The notes below the pieces were generated by a model, which did no database searches, was not told the origin of the DNA, and saw only the letters and a list, made by a program, of their open reading frames with translations. 45,890 nt of DNA from IMG/VR virus record IMGVR_UViG_3300042332_001503, positions 1 to 45,890 of that record. One strand, given 5' to 3'. Below are positions 23,558 to 30,752 of the stretch, in pieces (position 1 is the stretch's first letter; each line of letters starts with the position of its first letter). Origin of the DNA: a virus. A program made the translations under genes and the position numbers.

Positions 23558-24217
23558 TCAGATGACCCATTCAGTATTAGCTCCACCCAAAGCTTCAGAG
23601 ACAACTGGAAAACACTCAGCAAAAATAGCCTTACATGCCTTTGCCACTTCTTGATGTTCTAGTTGGGTTCCATTCTTTTCTCTGAGAGCGATATATGTGA
23701 TCCACGATCTGAGGCTTCCTTTCATATAAAGTCTAGTCATTGTTGCACCTGGAAGTACCATTCTGGCGCTTTCCTTTGCCACCCCAAGGCTCAAAAGTTT
23801 CTTATAGAGATTTCGTGAGACCCCAAAATGCTGTCTAATTTCTTCTTGTAGTGTGAGTTTTAAATAATCACCCAAATCATCAGTTGAGTTTTGTCTATTC
23901 TTGGTGTCTTGCTTTCTTAAATCTGGAACGGGAATATCCAGATCCAATTCTGTAGCATCAGCATATCTTTGAGAAAATTGTTGAAATTCAAAGCTCCTGT
24001 GCCGAAGAATTTGTGTTGCAATAGGAAGTTGACAGTTAATCTCTACCGTCATATCGGCCATCTGGAAAATACTCCAGTGCTTCTCTCTGATACAATACTT
24101 AAGAAGACCGCTAAATTCTTCGTTGTCCTGATTTTTAGGATTAGACACTCTTGCACAATATGCAATTAACTTTTCCGCATCTTGTGTATGTGAAACTAAT
24201 TCAACTTTGCTGCTCAT
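23558..24217 (-). CDS. thyX: Flavin-dependent thymidylate synthase
   Basis: 219 residues. The ThyX signature RHRSFEFQQFSQRY lies at 72-85 (RHR then SxR). ARMVLPGATMTRLYMKGSLR and an RxH-free helical C-terminus ending in ECFPV follow the family pattern. It makes dTMP from dUMP with FADH2 and methylene-tetrahydrofolate, supplying nucleotides for replication. It overlaps the next upstream gene by 17 bp. Confidence 0.93.
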   Translation of the reverse strand: MSSKVELVSHTQDAEKLIAYCARVSNPKNQDNEEFSGLLKYCIREKHWSIFQMADMTVEINCQLPIATQILRHRSFEFQQFSQRYADATELDLDIPVPDLRKQDTKNRQNSTDDLGDYLKLTLQEEIRQHFGVSRNLYKKLLSLGVAKESARMVLPGATMTRLYMKGSLRSWITYIALREKNGTQLEHQEVAKACKAIFAECFPVVSEALGGANTEWVI

Positions 24218-24392
24218 TCTCTTCTTCTCTATTTTTCTTACGGGAATTTTTAAGGTCTTTCACAAGAAGTTTAATCTCCTTATAAGCCTCATCTTCGGTC
24301 ATTTTATCTCCAATCTCAAGACCCACAATAATTCCGATTCTATCGGCAAATGCTGCAAGATCTTTTTCAAAAGGTGTCAAATCGTATGCCAT
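24201..24392 (-). CDS. Small acidic/basic helical protein, unknown
   Basis: 63 residues: MAYDLTPFEKDLAAFADRIG and a charged C-terminus (KNSRKKNREEENEQQS). Its ATG overlaps the upstream stop as TAATG. No family recognised. Confidence 0.6.
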   Translation of the reverse strand: MAYDLTPFEKDLAAFADRIGIIVGLEIGDKMTEDEAYKEIKLLVKDLKNSRKKNREEENEQQS

Positions 24393-24604
24393 TAATCTAC
24401 CTCCAAATATTCAGGGTCTTCAAATTCTTTTTGTATATTCTGCATCATATCTTCAAGTCTGATAACATTATTTTGCTCATCCTCAACGATAATCTCGTCT
24501 TCAAGTAGTTCAACAATATTCTTTAAATTCTGAATTAGAAGTTTAAGGGTCTTATTGTTAAGCTTTTCTTTGGCTGGCTCGTTTGAGCTATAGTATCCTA
24601 GCAT
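24392..24604 (-). CDS. Small acidic helical protein, unknown
   Basis: 70 residues with a leucine-rich helix (LNNKTLKLLIQNLKNIVELL) and acidic tail. The ATG at 24604 has a good ribosome binding site (AGGAG, 6 bp upstream). It follows the speD gene after 39 bp. No family recognised. Confidence 0.6.
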   Translation of the reverse strand: MLGYYSSNEPAKEKLNNKTLKLLIQNLKNIVELLEDEIIVEDEQNNVIRLEDMMQNIQKEFEDPEYLEVD

Positions 24605-24623
24605 AGGTTCTCCTGTTTGTCAA

Positions 24624-24638
24624 GCCCCCTCTGGAGGC
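24624..24638 (-). terminator. Possible short hairpin after speD
   Basis: GCCTCC-AGA-GGGGGC on the minus strand (one U-G pair) between speD and the next gene. There is no T-run, so termination is uncertain; it may affect RNA stability. Confidence 0.3.
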
Positions 24639-24643
24639 AGTGT

Positions 24644-24979
24644 TTATCGGGCAATATCTTTTATTATATGGTGCTGACAATTAATATTCTGTAGAATGTA
24701 TTGAACACCAAGATTAGAATCTGCCTTTCCGCAAGTGAAAATATCAAATGCTGCTTTTGCTTTCTCCGGAAAGGTATGCACGGAAATATGAGATTCAGAT
24801 AGCAATAAAATGGCAGTAACTCCTTGTGGTTCAAATTTATGAGACATGCAATTCAAAACTGTTGCTCCACACTTTTCGGCTGCTACTCTTAAGACTTGAA
24901 TAAGAAATTGCTCGTCATTAAGTAGATTAAAATCACAACCGTAAACGTTTAACAGACAGTGATGACCCATGCTACTCAT
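24644..24979 (-). CDS. speD: S-adenosylmethionine decarboxylase proenzyme
   Basis: 111 residues from MSSMGHHCLL. The autocleavage site SESHISVHTFPE is present; cleavage before the Ser after the Glu creates the pyruvoyl group. The conserved Cys region CGATVLNCMSHKF and the substrate part AAFDIFTCG are also present. It makes decarboxylated SAM for spermidine synthesis. ATG 24979 overlaps the upstream stop (ATGAGTAG); ATG 24970, one base after that stop, is an equally possible start. Confidence 0.9.
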   Translation of the reverse strand: MSSMGHHCLLNVYGCDFNLLNDEQFLIQVLRVAAEKCGATVLNCMSHKFEPQGVTAILLLSESHISVHTFPEKAKAAFDIFTCGKADSNLGVQYILQNINCQHHIIKDIAR

Positions 24980-25139
24980 CAGGAGTGTCCTCCAATAGTT
25001 TAGAAACAATCTGTTCAGTTCCGTCAAGATTTTTCATTTCGTATAACCTGCTCCGCATATAACGTTTAACTTTCTTGTATCTCTTAAGAAGTTTATCTAA
25101 TTCCTTCTCATTAATAATCGCCTTGGCAAAACCACTCAT
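24972..25139 (-). CDS. Small basic protein upstream of speD, unknown
   Basis: A 55-residue ORF (MSGFAKAIINEKELDKLLKR...) with a strongly basic helix (KRYKKVKRYMRSRLYEM) and acidic end. Its ATG overlaps the upstream stop as ATGA and its stop overlaps the speD start, so coupling supports it. Confidence 0.6.
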   Translation of the reverse strand: MSGFAKAIINEKELDKLLKRYKKVKRYMRSRLYEMKNLDGTEQIVSKLLEDTPDE

Positions 25140-25426
25140 CGTTTCCAGTTTCTAGGGTTAATTTTTCCATTAGAATGCCCAATTTTATAAATATGATTTC
25201 CAAACCTATCATAATAAAGGTCAAAGACAGTTACCATTTTTGAAGAACGGCAGATGTCAATGCGATTTCCTTCGGTATCACTATACTCAACAATATGAGC
25301 GTCCGTAGGCAATTCATTAAGATTTATGTCATCTCTATTCACATCGCTCAATAGAATTTCGCAATGATAATTGCTAGGTAAAATGTTCAGCTCTTCGGTC
25401 GTCCACGGTTCGGACTTATTACTCAT
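25136..25426 (-). CDS. Conserved-type phage protein, unknown
   Basis: 96 residues: an N-terminal region (MSNKSEPWTTEELNILPSNY) and a compact beta-type second half with EYSDTEGNRIDICRSSKMV and YYDRFGNHIYKIGHSNGKI. Both ends overlap neighbours by ATGA. I cannot name the family. Confidence 0.65.
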   Translation of the reverse strand: MSNKSEPWTTEELNILPSNYHCEILLSDVNRDDINLNELPTDAHIVEYSDTEGNRIDICRSSKMVTVFDLYYDRFGNHIYKIGHSNGKINPRNWKR

Positions 25427-26130
25427 TTTTTATTCTCCATTTCTTTATAAAACTCATAGGCTCTTACAGTTTGAATGACTTCTCTGGTAGCGTTTGAGTT
25501 TCTTCCAACTTCATAGCGAACGTTCTCATTCACATCTCGGGCAAGAGTCGTTAAAGTTTCCGGTGGTGTGTTAGGATTGGATGCAACTCCACAACGAACA
25601 CCCACACTCTCATCTTGAGCAAGAAATGTTAGAGTTTCTGGAGGAGTGATGGAATTGATTGCAACCCGATAGAGAACATTAAAATCCTCATCTCGGGCAA
25701 GAATCGTTAGAGTTTCTGGTGGTGTGTTGGGGTTCCATGAAACTCTCCAGCGAACACCAACATCCTCATCTCGGGCAAGAATTGTTAGGATTTCTGGAGG
25801 TGTGTTTGGGTTTCGTGCAACCCCACAGCGAACATTCCAAACCCCATCTCGGGCAAGAATTGTTAGAGCTTCTGGGGGCGTATTGCGGTTGCGTGCAACA
25901 ATATAGCGAACACCCTCATGCTTATCTTGAGCAAGAAACGTTAGAGTTTCTGGGGGTGTGTTGGGGTTTCTTTCAACTCCACAGCGAACCCACTTATTTT
26001 CATCTCGGGCAAGAATTGTTAGGATTTCTGGCGGTGTGTTGGGATTGAGTGCAACTTCCATACGCTGTTGTGGATCTTTTTCTTCCAAGATTTTGGGTAG
26101 AGTTTCTGGAGAAATATCTAAACAATTCAT
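25423..26130 (-). CDS. LRV-repeat protein 6
   Basis: 235 residues, the longest uninterrupted LRV array in the window. A degenerate first repeat (ISPETLPKILEEKDPQQRME) is followed by seven clear 26-residue repeats and the cap NSNATREVIQTVRAYEFYKE. Residues before VR vary as NKW, HEG, VWN, EDVG, DFN, SVG, NEN, and those after as CG, YI, CG, WR, LY (here VL-YR), CG, YE. ATG 26130 overlaps the upstream stop (TGATG) and the stop overlaps the next gene (ATGA), so the gene is inserted without any spacer. The TTG at 26133 is rejected. Confidence 0.85.
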   Translation of the reverse strand: MNCLDISPETLPKILEEKDPQQRMEVALNPNTPPEILTILARDENKWVRCGVERNPNTPPETLTFLAQDKHEGVRYIVARNRNTPPEALTILARDGVWNVRCGVARNPNTPPEILTILARDEDVGVRWRVSWNPNTPPETLTILARDEDFNVLYRVAINSITPPETLTFLAQDESVGVRCGVASNPNTPPETLTTLARDVNENVRYEVGRNSNATREVIQTVRAYEFYKEMENKK

Positions 26131-26699
26131 CAAACTCTATTGCTCCACTGAATCTCGGGAAATGCTTCTTTAACAACATCAAACGAGATGTTATACTTTG
26201 ACTGTAGTTTTTTATCCTTCACTAGACACATAATTTCGGCTTCTCGGGGGTGCAATCCTTGAATTATATTGATAAACATGGTCTCTCTGCGAATACTAGA
26301 CAGACTGTCATTTCCTCCAACAATAAAGTTAAAGAATTTACTATGCTCTCTACGGATTGTGGTGCGGTTATTACTGCCATAACTATCAATCATTTCAGAT
26401 GACACAATCTGTTTATTCAAACTATCAGAGAAACTGGTATCATTACCGACAACTCCAATATCTCGGGCCTCTGCAAAGGGTACATCGCCTTCTGGAATTG
26501 CGGATCTAATGCTATCGTCATAATTCCAAAAGAATACCGCCATTATAGATGGATCTTTATATTCCTGCAGAATTTCTACCTTCTTGGCATTACTTCGCTG
26601 TTTTACCACCAAATCAAAAACTTCAAACAAAAATGGATTGCTCTGAAGCTTTTCAGGTGTCGCTGGTTTCTTCTTGGTCGTCTTCGTCTGTGTAGTCAT
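26130..26699 (-). CDS. Conserved-type phage protein, unknown
   Basis: 189 residues starting MTTQTKTTKKKPATPEKLQS, chosen because GGAG lies just upstream; the frame extends only to a TTG. A central part reads NPFLFEVFDLVVKQRSNAKK, then HSKFFNFIVGGNDSLSSIRR and GLHPREAEIMCLVKDKKL. It resembles a conserved T4-like cyanophage protein of unknown role. It overlaps the membrane protein upstream by 47 bp. Confidence 0.7.
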   Translation of the reverse strand: MTTQTKTTKKKPATPEKLQSNPFLFEVFDLVVKQRSNAKKVEILQEYKDPSIMAVFFWNYDDSIRSAIPEGDVPFAEARDIGVVGNDTSFSDSLNKQIVSSEMIDSYGSNNRTTIRREHSKFFNFIVGGNDSLSSIRRETMFINIIQGLHPREAEIMCLVKDKKLQSKYNISFDVVKEAFPEIQWSNRV

Positions 26700-26883
26700 A
26701 ATCTCCGTCAAAAGTTACTGCGTGTAGAATGTCTGGCCTAATACTACCATCGGGATTATACATCTCTGGATGGAGTCTTGGAGCTGGAGGATAAAATTTA
26801 GCGACAATAAAGCCGGAAACTAGACCCACCAATAAAATGCAAAGAGAAATCAGAACAATTAAGGTTACCAATAAACTAATCAT
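26653..26883 (-). CDS. Single-span membrane protein, unknown
   Basis: 76 residues. One N-terminal transmembrane helix (residues 1-29; LVTLIVLISLCILLVGLVSG) is followed by a short cytoplasmic or periplasmic tail with HPEMYNPDGSIRPDILHAV and an acidic end. The ATG is preceded by GGAG 11 bp upstream. Similar small proteins occur in cyanophages. Function unknown. Confidence 0.7.
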   Translation of the reverse strand: MISLLVTLIVLISLCILLVGLVSGFIVAKFYPPAPRLHPEMYNPDGSIRPDILHAVTFDGDYDYTDEDDQEETSDT

Positions 26884-27033
26884 TGCGGTCGTTCTCCGAG
26901 ATTTTGTTTGTTTATTTTTAGCTCAATTTTAAGATTGATTTCTCTTGAGAAGAGAGATATACTCTTAACAATAGTAAAGAAAAAATTATCTTCTCGTCTT
27001 TTTCGGAGCAAATACTCCTTACCCCTATTTAGT
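26884..27033 (-). promoter_or_regulatory. Leader region with late-type element and hairpins
   Basis: Non-coding gap of about 140 bp upstream of the membrane protein gene. It has minus-strand ACTAAATA (27026-27033, at the stop of the next gene), a small GGAG/CTCC hairpin, and a 6-bp perfect hairpin at 26941-26955. Promoter use is not proven; the element is about 140 bp from the ATG, unlike the 16-28 bp of most other sites. Confidence 0.3.
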
Positions 27034-27378
27034 TTTGGGTTTCGCACGTCTACCGAGCCTTTTATCATAAATGTATTTCTCTGTGTCTGTAATAAATGAC
27101 TCAAGATAAATCTTGATCTTCCTCGCAAAAGGCTTTGAGAGGTGCCCATAAGCCTCTCTAAGGTAGCTGTGTCTAGGGTCTTGACCTCCCTCAAGGTATT
27201 CGGACAATTCTTGAATAATGGCTAATATATTGAGTGCAGTGCGACTCTTAAGAAACTCCTGGGCATCGGCACGTCTGAACTCTTTTTGTTGCAGATATGT
27301 GTAAAAATTAAGAATAAATTTACTTTCTACAAATGCAAAATCAATAGCTTTTTCAATGTCAGTATGTACTTCTTCCAT
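27025..27378 (-). CDS. Unknown helical protein
   Basis: 117 residues: MEEVHTDIEKAIDFAFVESK, then helical segments (SRTALNILAIIQELSEYLEG) and a basic C-terminus (KRLGRRAKPKTK). It overlaps the glutaredoxin gene upstream by 1 bp. A 104-residue frame partly inside it (26880-27194) is judged a shadow. No family recognised. Confidence 0.65.
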   Translation of the reverse strand: MEEVHTDIEKAIDFAFVESKFILNFYTYLQQKEFRRADAQEFLKSRTALNILAIIQELSEYLEGGQDPRHSYLREAYGHLSKPFARKIKIYLESFITDTEKYIYDKRLGRRAKPKTK

Positions 27379-27614
27379 TAGAGAATCTTTTGATTCCGTA
27401 AAAATAGAATCGTATCTTTACAGCCTCCTAGTTTTGTTTCACCTTGAATTACTTGAGGAAAAGTTGAGCCTTCTCCAAAAATTGCGTAGAATTCTTCCTT
27501 TGAAAAATGTTTATCAAGAGTGAGTATTTCGTGCTCTAGATTGGCCAGGTTCATCACCTGTTTAATTTGTTCACAATATGGACAATTTTCCTTTGAATAG
27601 ATTATATATTTCAT
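27378..27614 (-). CDS. Glutaredoxin
   Basis: 78 residues. The active site CPYC is at residues 11-14, the cis-proline segment TFPQV near 50, and the glycine motif near LGGCKD. It is a thioredoxin-fold thiol reductant that can serve ribonucleotide reductase. Start and stop overlap neighbours by 1-4 bp. It is commonly carried by T4-like phages. Confidence 0.92.
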   Translation of the reverse strand: MKYIIYSKENCPYCEQIKQVMNLANLEHEILTLDKHFSKEEFYAIFGEGSTFPQVIQGETKLGGCKDTILFLRNQKIL

Positions 27615-27835
27615 TGTCGGTTCAGTCTCTGCTCTAATGCTGCTAATCTGTTTTCTTTTTCTCTTTCAATTCTTTGTCTTTCTGCTTCTTCTGCTCGGGC
27701 CTCAGCTTCGGCTTGCTGTTGTTCGCGGCGAGCTTCTGATTCTCGCTTTTGTTTAATTAAACTCTCTTGAGTTCGTTGAGCCGAATTTTGTCTACTTTGT
27801 GAAATATCTTCATAAAATTGATGAAATGTTTTCAT
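27611..27835 (-). CDS. Coiled-coil protein with capsid-targeting-like N-terminus
   Basis: 74 residues. The start MKTFHQFYED resembles the T4 capsid-targeting sequence (MKTYQEFIAE), and the remainder is a long charged coiled coil (KQKRESEARREQQQAEAEAR...) rich in Glu, Arg and Gln. A perfect TATAAATA late promoter lies 23 bp upstream. I infer a small internal head protein; the cleavage motif here (FYE) is not the ideal (L/I)xE. A homologous start is found in 44368-44604. Confidence 0.6.
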   Translation of the reverse strand: MKTFHQFYEDISQSRQNSAQRTQESLIKQKRESEARREQQQAEAEARAEEAERQRIEREKENRLAALEQRLNRQ

Positions 27836-27857
27836 TTCGTTATTCTAAATTATGAAT

Positions 27858-27865
27858 TATTTATA
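27858..27865 (-). promoter_or_regulatory. Late promoter TATAAATA
   Basis: Exact T4 late promoter core on the minus strand, 23 bp upstream of ATG 27835 and overlapping the stop of LRV gene 7. Confidence 0.65.
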
Positions 27866-28364
27866 GGTCAAAGATTTTTCCTTGGGCTTGTTGTTTTAGT
27901 AGTTCTAATTCTTCTAGTTTTTGTTGGGTTTCATCTTTGTTGGAAATAGCACTCGTAACTTGTATTCTGAATCTTTCGTCATTGTCCAGGCAAATATTTA
28001 TTAATGCACCTAGAGGTGCATTAGGGTTTTCTGTAACTCTACACCGAACATCATCATTCTCATCTCGGGCAAGAATCGTTAGAGTTTCTGGTGGAGTGTT
28101 GGGGTTGTATGCAACTCTATAACGAACAATCGCTTCCTCATCTTGAGCAAGAAATGTTAGAGTTTCTGGAGAAGTGTTGGGGTTCCATGCAACTCTACAC
28201 CGAACATTAGCATCTTCATCTCGGGCAAGAATCGTTAGAGTTTCTGGTGGAGTGTTGGTGTTGCCCGCAACTTCATAGCGAACAGTAAAATACTCATCTT
28301 GGGCAAGAATTGTTAGAGTTTCTGAAGGGGTGTTGGTGTTGTAGGCAAGTTCAAGTTTGTTCAT
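27861..28364 (-). CDS. LRV-repeat protein 7
   Basis: 167 residues: MNKLELAYNTNTPSETL, four canonical LRV-like repeats (variable residues YFT/YE, DAN/CR, EAI/YR, NDD/CR), a fifth diverged unit (NPNAPLGALINICLDNDERF) and a non-repeat helical end (KLEELELLKQQAQGKIFDL) in place of the usual cap. Its ATG overlaps the stop of the Panacea-domain gene upstream by ATGA. The N-terminus matches LRV gene 1. A palindrome with 10-bp arms lies in the fifth unit (28002-28023). Confidence 0.85.
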   Translation of the reverse strand: MNKLELAYNTNTPSETLTILAQDEYFTVRYEVAGNTNTPPETLTILARDEDANVRCRVAWNPNTSPETLTFLAQDEEAIVRYRVAYNPNTPPETLTILARDENDDVRCRVTENPNAPLGALINICLDNDERFRIQVTSAISNKDETQQKLEELELLKQQAQGKIFDL

Positions 28365-28831
28365 TTTACGGATGATTGTAATTGGATTTTGTCTTTAAAT
28401 GCTTGTTCAATTGTGTCGTCATCTATGCTCGCATTTCTTCGGTTAGGATATTTTTTCCGGGTTATATGCCAAGAACCGTCTTCACGGGCTAGACTAGAAA
28501 GCTGAACGTCAGAATATTTATTATAAATCTTCCATACTTTTTCTAACAGATGTATTCGGGTATCATCGGATTGAATAGTGGTTTCCGAAACGTGTTCATA
28601 AATTGGCTGACTACCATACTTTTTGGTCACATCGTAAATCTCGGAAAATACGGGGCCCCAACTCCAGGCTTGCGGCAGTTCATCTGTAAGCGGTTTATTA
28701 TATAAGGCCAAATGCCACCCGTGAGCAAAATATACAAGTTTTTGCAGTCTTATAGCTGTAATTTTAAGATTGCAGCACCAGGCTTTTTCCAAAAACCAGT
28801 TGGCAATCACCAGAGATTTAATGGGTTCCAA
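28361..28831 (-). CDS. Panacea-domain (DUF4065/GepA-like) protein
   Basis: 156 residues with the DUF4065 signature: ITAIRLQKLVYFAHGWHLAL, YNKPLTDELPQAWSWGPVFS and EIYDVTKKYGSQPI. Panacea domains are known as antitoxin or regulatory modules often linked to varied toxins and found in phages. No ATG is available; TTG 28831 is preceded by GGAG at 6 bp, and TTG 28843 is the alternative. It overlaps MazG upstream and is coupled to LRV gene 7 downstream. Confidence 0.75.
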   Translation of the reverse strand: MEPIKSLVIANWFLEKAWCCNLKITAIRLQKLVYFAHGWHLALYNKPLTDELPQAWSWGPVFSEIYDVTKKYGSQPIYEHVSETTIQSDDTRIHLLEKVWKIYNKYSDVQLSSLAREDGSWHITRKKYPNRRNASIDDDTIEQAFKDKIQLQSSVK

Positions 28832-29096
28832 GTCTTTCTCCAATTCGTTTTAACTTAAAATTCATGCGCACTTCAACTTCTTTCTCAACTTCCATTGCAT
28901 AAATTATTTGCTGAGTCATAATGACAACATCTGCCAATTCGTCAATCATCAATGGCTTAGCATCTTCTCCCTTACGTCTAAGTTTATTGCACGCGACTAT
29001 TAATTCGGCGCATTCTTCTTGAAGTTGGTTTAATTGTGGTTCAAAGCCCCATTTTTCTAAAGCTTGAGTGTATAGAGTTTTTGCTTCATTATTCAT
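28818..29096 (-). CDS. MazG-like NTP pyrophosphohydrolase
   Basis: 92 residues. The all-alpha NTP-PPase metal motif is seen as EECAE (27-31) and DELAD (52-56). ATG 29096 follows the LRV 8 stop by one base with GGAG upstream; the upstream extension is rejected. Phage MazG proteins hydrolyse (d)NTPs or alarmone-type nucleotides; the substrate here is not known. Confidence 0.8.
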   Translation of the reverse strand: MNNEAKTLYTQALEKWGFEPQLNQLQEECAELIVACNKLRRKGEDAKPLMIDELADVVIMTQQIIYAMEVEKEVEVRMNFKLKRIGERLGTH

Positions 29097-29097
29097 T

Positions 29098-29349
29098 TTA
29101 CTTCTCCATTTGTTTATAAAACTCATAGGCTCTTACGGTCTGAATTACGTTTCGGGTTGCATTTGGGTTTCTTTCAACTCCCCAGCGAACATCCCCAACC
29201 TCATCTCGGGCAAGAATTGTTAGGGCTTCTGGTGGCGTGTTGGAGTTGCCTGCAACTCTCCAGCGAACACAATAATCCTCATCTCGGGCAAGAATTGTTA
29301 GGATTTCTGGTGGCGTGTTGGGGTCCAATGCTTGTTCCTTTAAATTCAT
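29098..29349 (-). CDS. LRV-repeat protein 8
   Basis: 83 residues, the smallest intact member: a six-residue lead (MNLKEQ), two LRV-like repeats (variable YC/WR and VGD/WG) and the cap NPNATRNVIQTVRAYEFYKQ. Its start overlaps the upstream stop by ATGA and its stop is one base before MazG. Two repeats are short for a stable solenoid on its own, so it may act in complexes or be a remnant. Confidence 0.8.
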   Translation of the reverse strand: MNLKEQALDPNTPPEILTILARDEDYCVRWRVAGNSNTPPEALTILARDEVGDVRWGVERNPNATRNVIQTVRAYEFYKQMEK

Positions 29350-29570
29350 ATTGAATGAACCTCTACGACAACATTATCGTTGTCGTCAACAAACACAAGT
29401 CGTCTACCTTTCTGCTCCTCTTGTTTGGCGATGAATAAAAGGGCAACTCCTTTTCTTACAATATCAGGCGAACTGAGCCCGAAATCTTTTTTTAGTAGAG
29501 TTACAAAGGTCAGAAATCTTTTATTCTCATCGGATAGTGCTTTCTGCTGTGGATTTTTAAGAAATTTCAT
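29346..29570 (-). CDS. Small protein, unknown (possible DNA-binding-like helices)
   Basis: 74 residues from MKFLKNPQQKALSDENKRF; basic N-terminus, helix FLTFVTLLKKDFGLSSPDIV, C-terminal strand RLVFVDDNDNVVVEV. ATG 29570 chosen over TTG further up. It overlaps the upstream small gene by 14 bp. No certain family. Confidence 0.6.
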   Translation of the reverse strand: MKFLKNPQQKALSDENKRFLTFVTLLKKDFGLSSPDIVRKGVALLFIAKQEEQKGRRLVFVDDNDNVVVEVHSI

Positions 29571-29727
29571 TATGTTTAATCGGTGGAGAATCATCAGCAC
29601 CCTCGATGGATTTTACAAATAATTCGGTGAACTTTTCCATTTTTTCTGGAACCACAGTTGATGGATCGTAACTAATAGCCATTCTAAGACTATTCATCTC
29701 TTTCCACTCATCATCGGTTAGTTTCAT
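29557..29727 (-). CDS. Small protein, unknown
   Basis: A 56-residue ORF starting MKLTDDEWKEMNSLRMAISY with PEKMEKFTELFVKSIEG. It fills the space between two genes with short overlaps (17 and 14 bp). The pattern looks like a small conserved cyanophage protein. Confidence 0.6.
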   Translation of the reverse strand: MKLTDDEWKEMNSLRMAISYDPSTVVPEKMEKFTELFVKSIEGADDSPPIKHNEIS

Positions 29728-29974
29728 AAACATTAAAAGTCACGGAATAAGTTTCATTTTCTTTAGATTTGTAGAACAGTTCGCGTGTTACGTTGTCCCA
29801 ACCAAAATTGTTTGGTTCTAGATTATTCAAGAAATCCTCTTGCGTAAAGTTTTCAGTTTCTCTACGAAAAAACCAAATTGTGAAACTTGGTTTCTCTTCG
29901 GCAGATTCTAGAATTTTTGTTGAGACGTGCTTTGCAATCTCAAAGTATCCTTCAAAGGGGCAAGATGTCTCCAT
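29711..29974 (-). CDS. Small protein, unknown
   Basis: 87 residues: METSCPFEGYFEIAKHVSTK, then KPSFTIWFFRRETENF and a beta-type end (ETYSVTFNVYETNR). One base separates it from the next gene upstream. Not recognised. Confidence 0.55.
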   Translation of the reverse strand: METSCPFEGYFEIAKHVSTKILESAEEKPSFTIWFFRRETENFTQEDFLNNLEPNNFGWDNVTRELFYKSKENETYSVTFNVYETNR

Positions 29975-29975
29975 T

Positions 29976-30752
29976 TTATTGAATGTAAGTAAGAATGTTT
30001 TTAAGATCGCTTACTGTAAGTTCAGCGGATCGTTCATCGTCTCCAGTATTAAGTCTATGAATAGTTTCGGGATCCATATTTCTCATCTTACCATATTCTT
30101 CAAGGAATTTTGTCACTCTATGGATAGATTCACAGGTGGCTTCATCAACAGGATTAGCCGATCTCTCTAGCCATATACTCAAATCTCGGGTTTGTTCGGG
30201 GTCAAGATTGATAGTGTCAACAAGATCATCCCCCAACTCATACTCGAGAGTAAGTTCTGACAGTTCAGGATAATTATAGTACACTAAACTACACAATGGA
30301 GATAACTCGAATGTTTTGGGTGCATTATTAGAAAGACCTAGATCTTCCATAGATTCCTCAAAGCTGTAAGTGCGTTCTTGGCCATTAGCGACTCGTTCTG
30401 CTAATTTTATTGCATCCGCAACTTCTTGGTCTGTTTCCGCGTTGAGAGGAACACAATAAGAAGCAATAAGAGTTTTCATTCTTTCAAAGATGACCCGATT
30501 ATCGCCAATAACATTCATAAATTCGTTAGAGGTTAGATAAATGTAACTATCAACCATCTTTTGCAAATTTTGTCTTAAATATGGCCTAAGATCAAGTCTC
30601 ATTCCTTGACCATGTAGTTGCTCTTCTAGTCTTGGAGCCTGAAGACTGAACTCAAGTTCAAGAGTAGGGGTGTTATTGTCTTGAATAGTTTGCGGTTCCA
30701 TTATCATAGATTGAATTAACTCATTCCAACCAAAAGATACATTTTTACTCAT
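29976..30752 (-). CDS. Unknown protein, 258 residues
   Basis: Acidic, mostly helical protein. N-terminal MSKNVSFGWNELIQSMIMEP; central GQGMRLDLRPYLRQNLQKMV and YIYLTSNEFMNVIGDNRVIF; C-terminal HRLNTGDDERSAELTVSD. It overlaps the upstream gene by ATGA. No motif tells its role. Confidence 0.65.
   Translation of the reverse strand: MSKNVSFGWNELIQSMIMEPQTIQDNNTPTLELEFSLQAPRLEEQLHGQGMRLDLRPYLRQNLQKMVDSYIYLTSNEFMNVIGDNRVIFERMKTLIASYCVPLNAETDQEVADAIKLAERVANGQERTYSFEESMEDLGLSNNAPKTFELSPLCSLVYYNYPELSELTLEYELGDDLVDTINLDPEQTRDLSIWLERSANPVDEATCESIHRVTKFLEEYGKMRNMDPETIHRLNTGDDERSAELTVSDLKNILTYIQ

Noticed and set aside
24598-24622. TTGACA with TATGCT as a promoter before the gene at 24604
   Set aside because: The spacer is only 12 bp and the second box is the start codon itself; AGGAG there is the ribosome binding site.
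25186-25193. Exact TATAAATA on the plus strand
   Set aside because: It lies inside a minus-strand gene and no plus-strand gene follows.
26880-27194. 104-residue minus-strand frame
   Set aside because: It overlaps the better gene 27025-27378 in another frame, is of poor composition, and its end covers the leader of the membrane protein gene.
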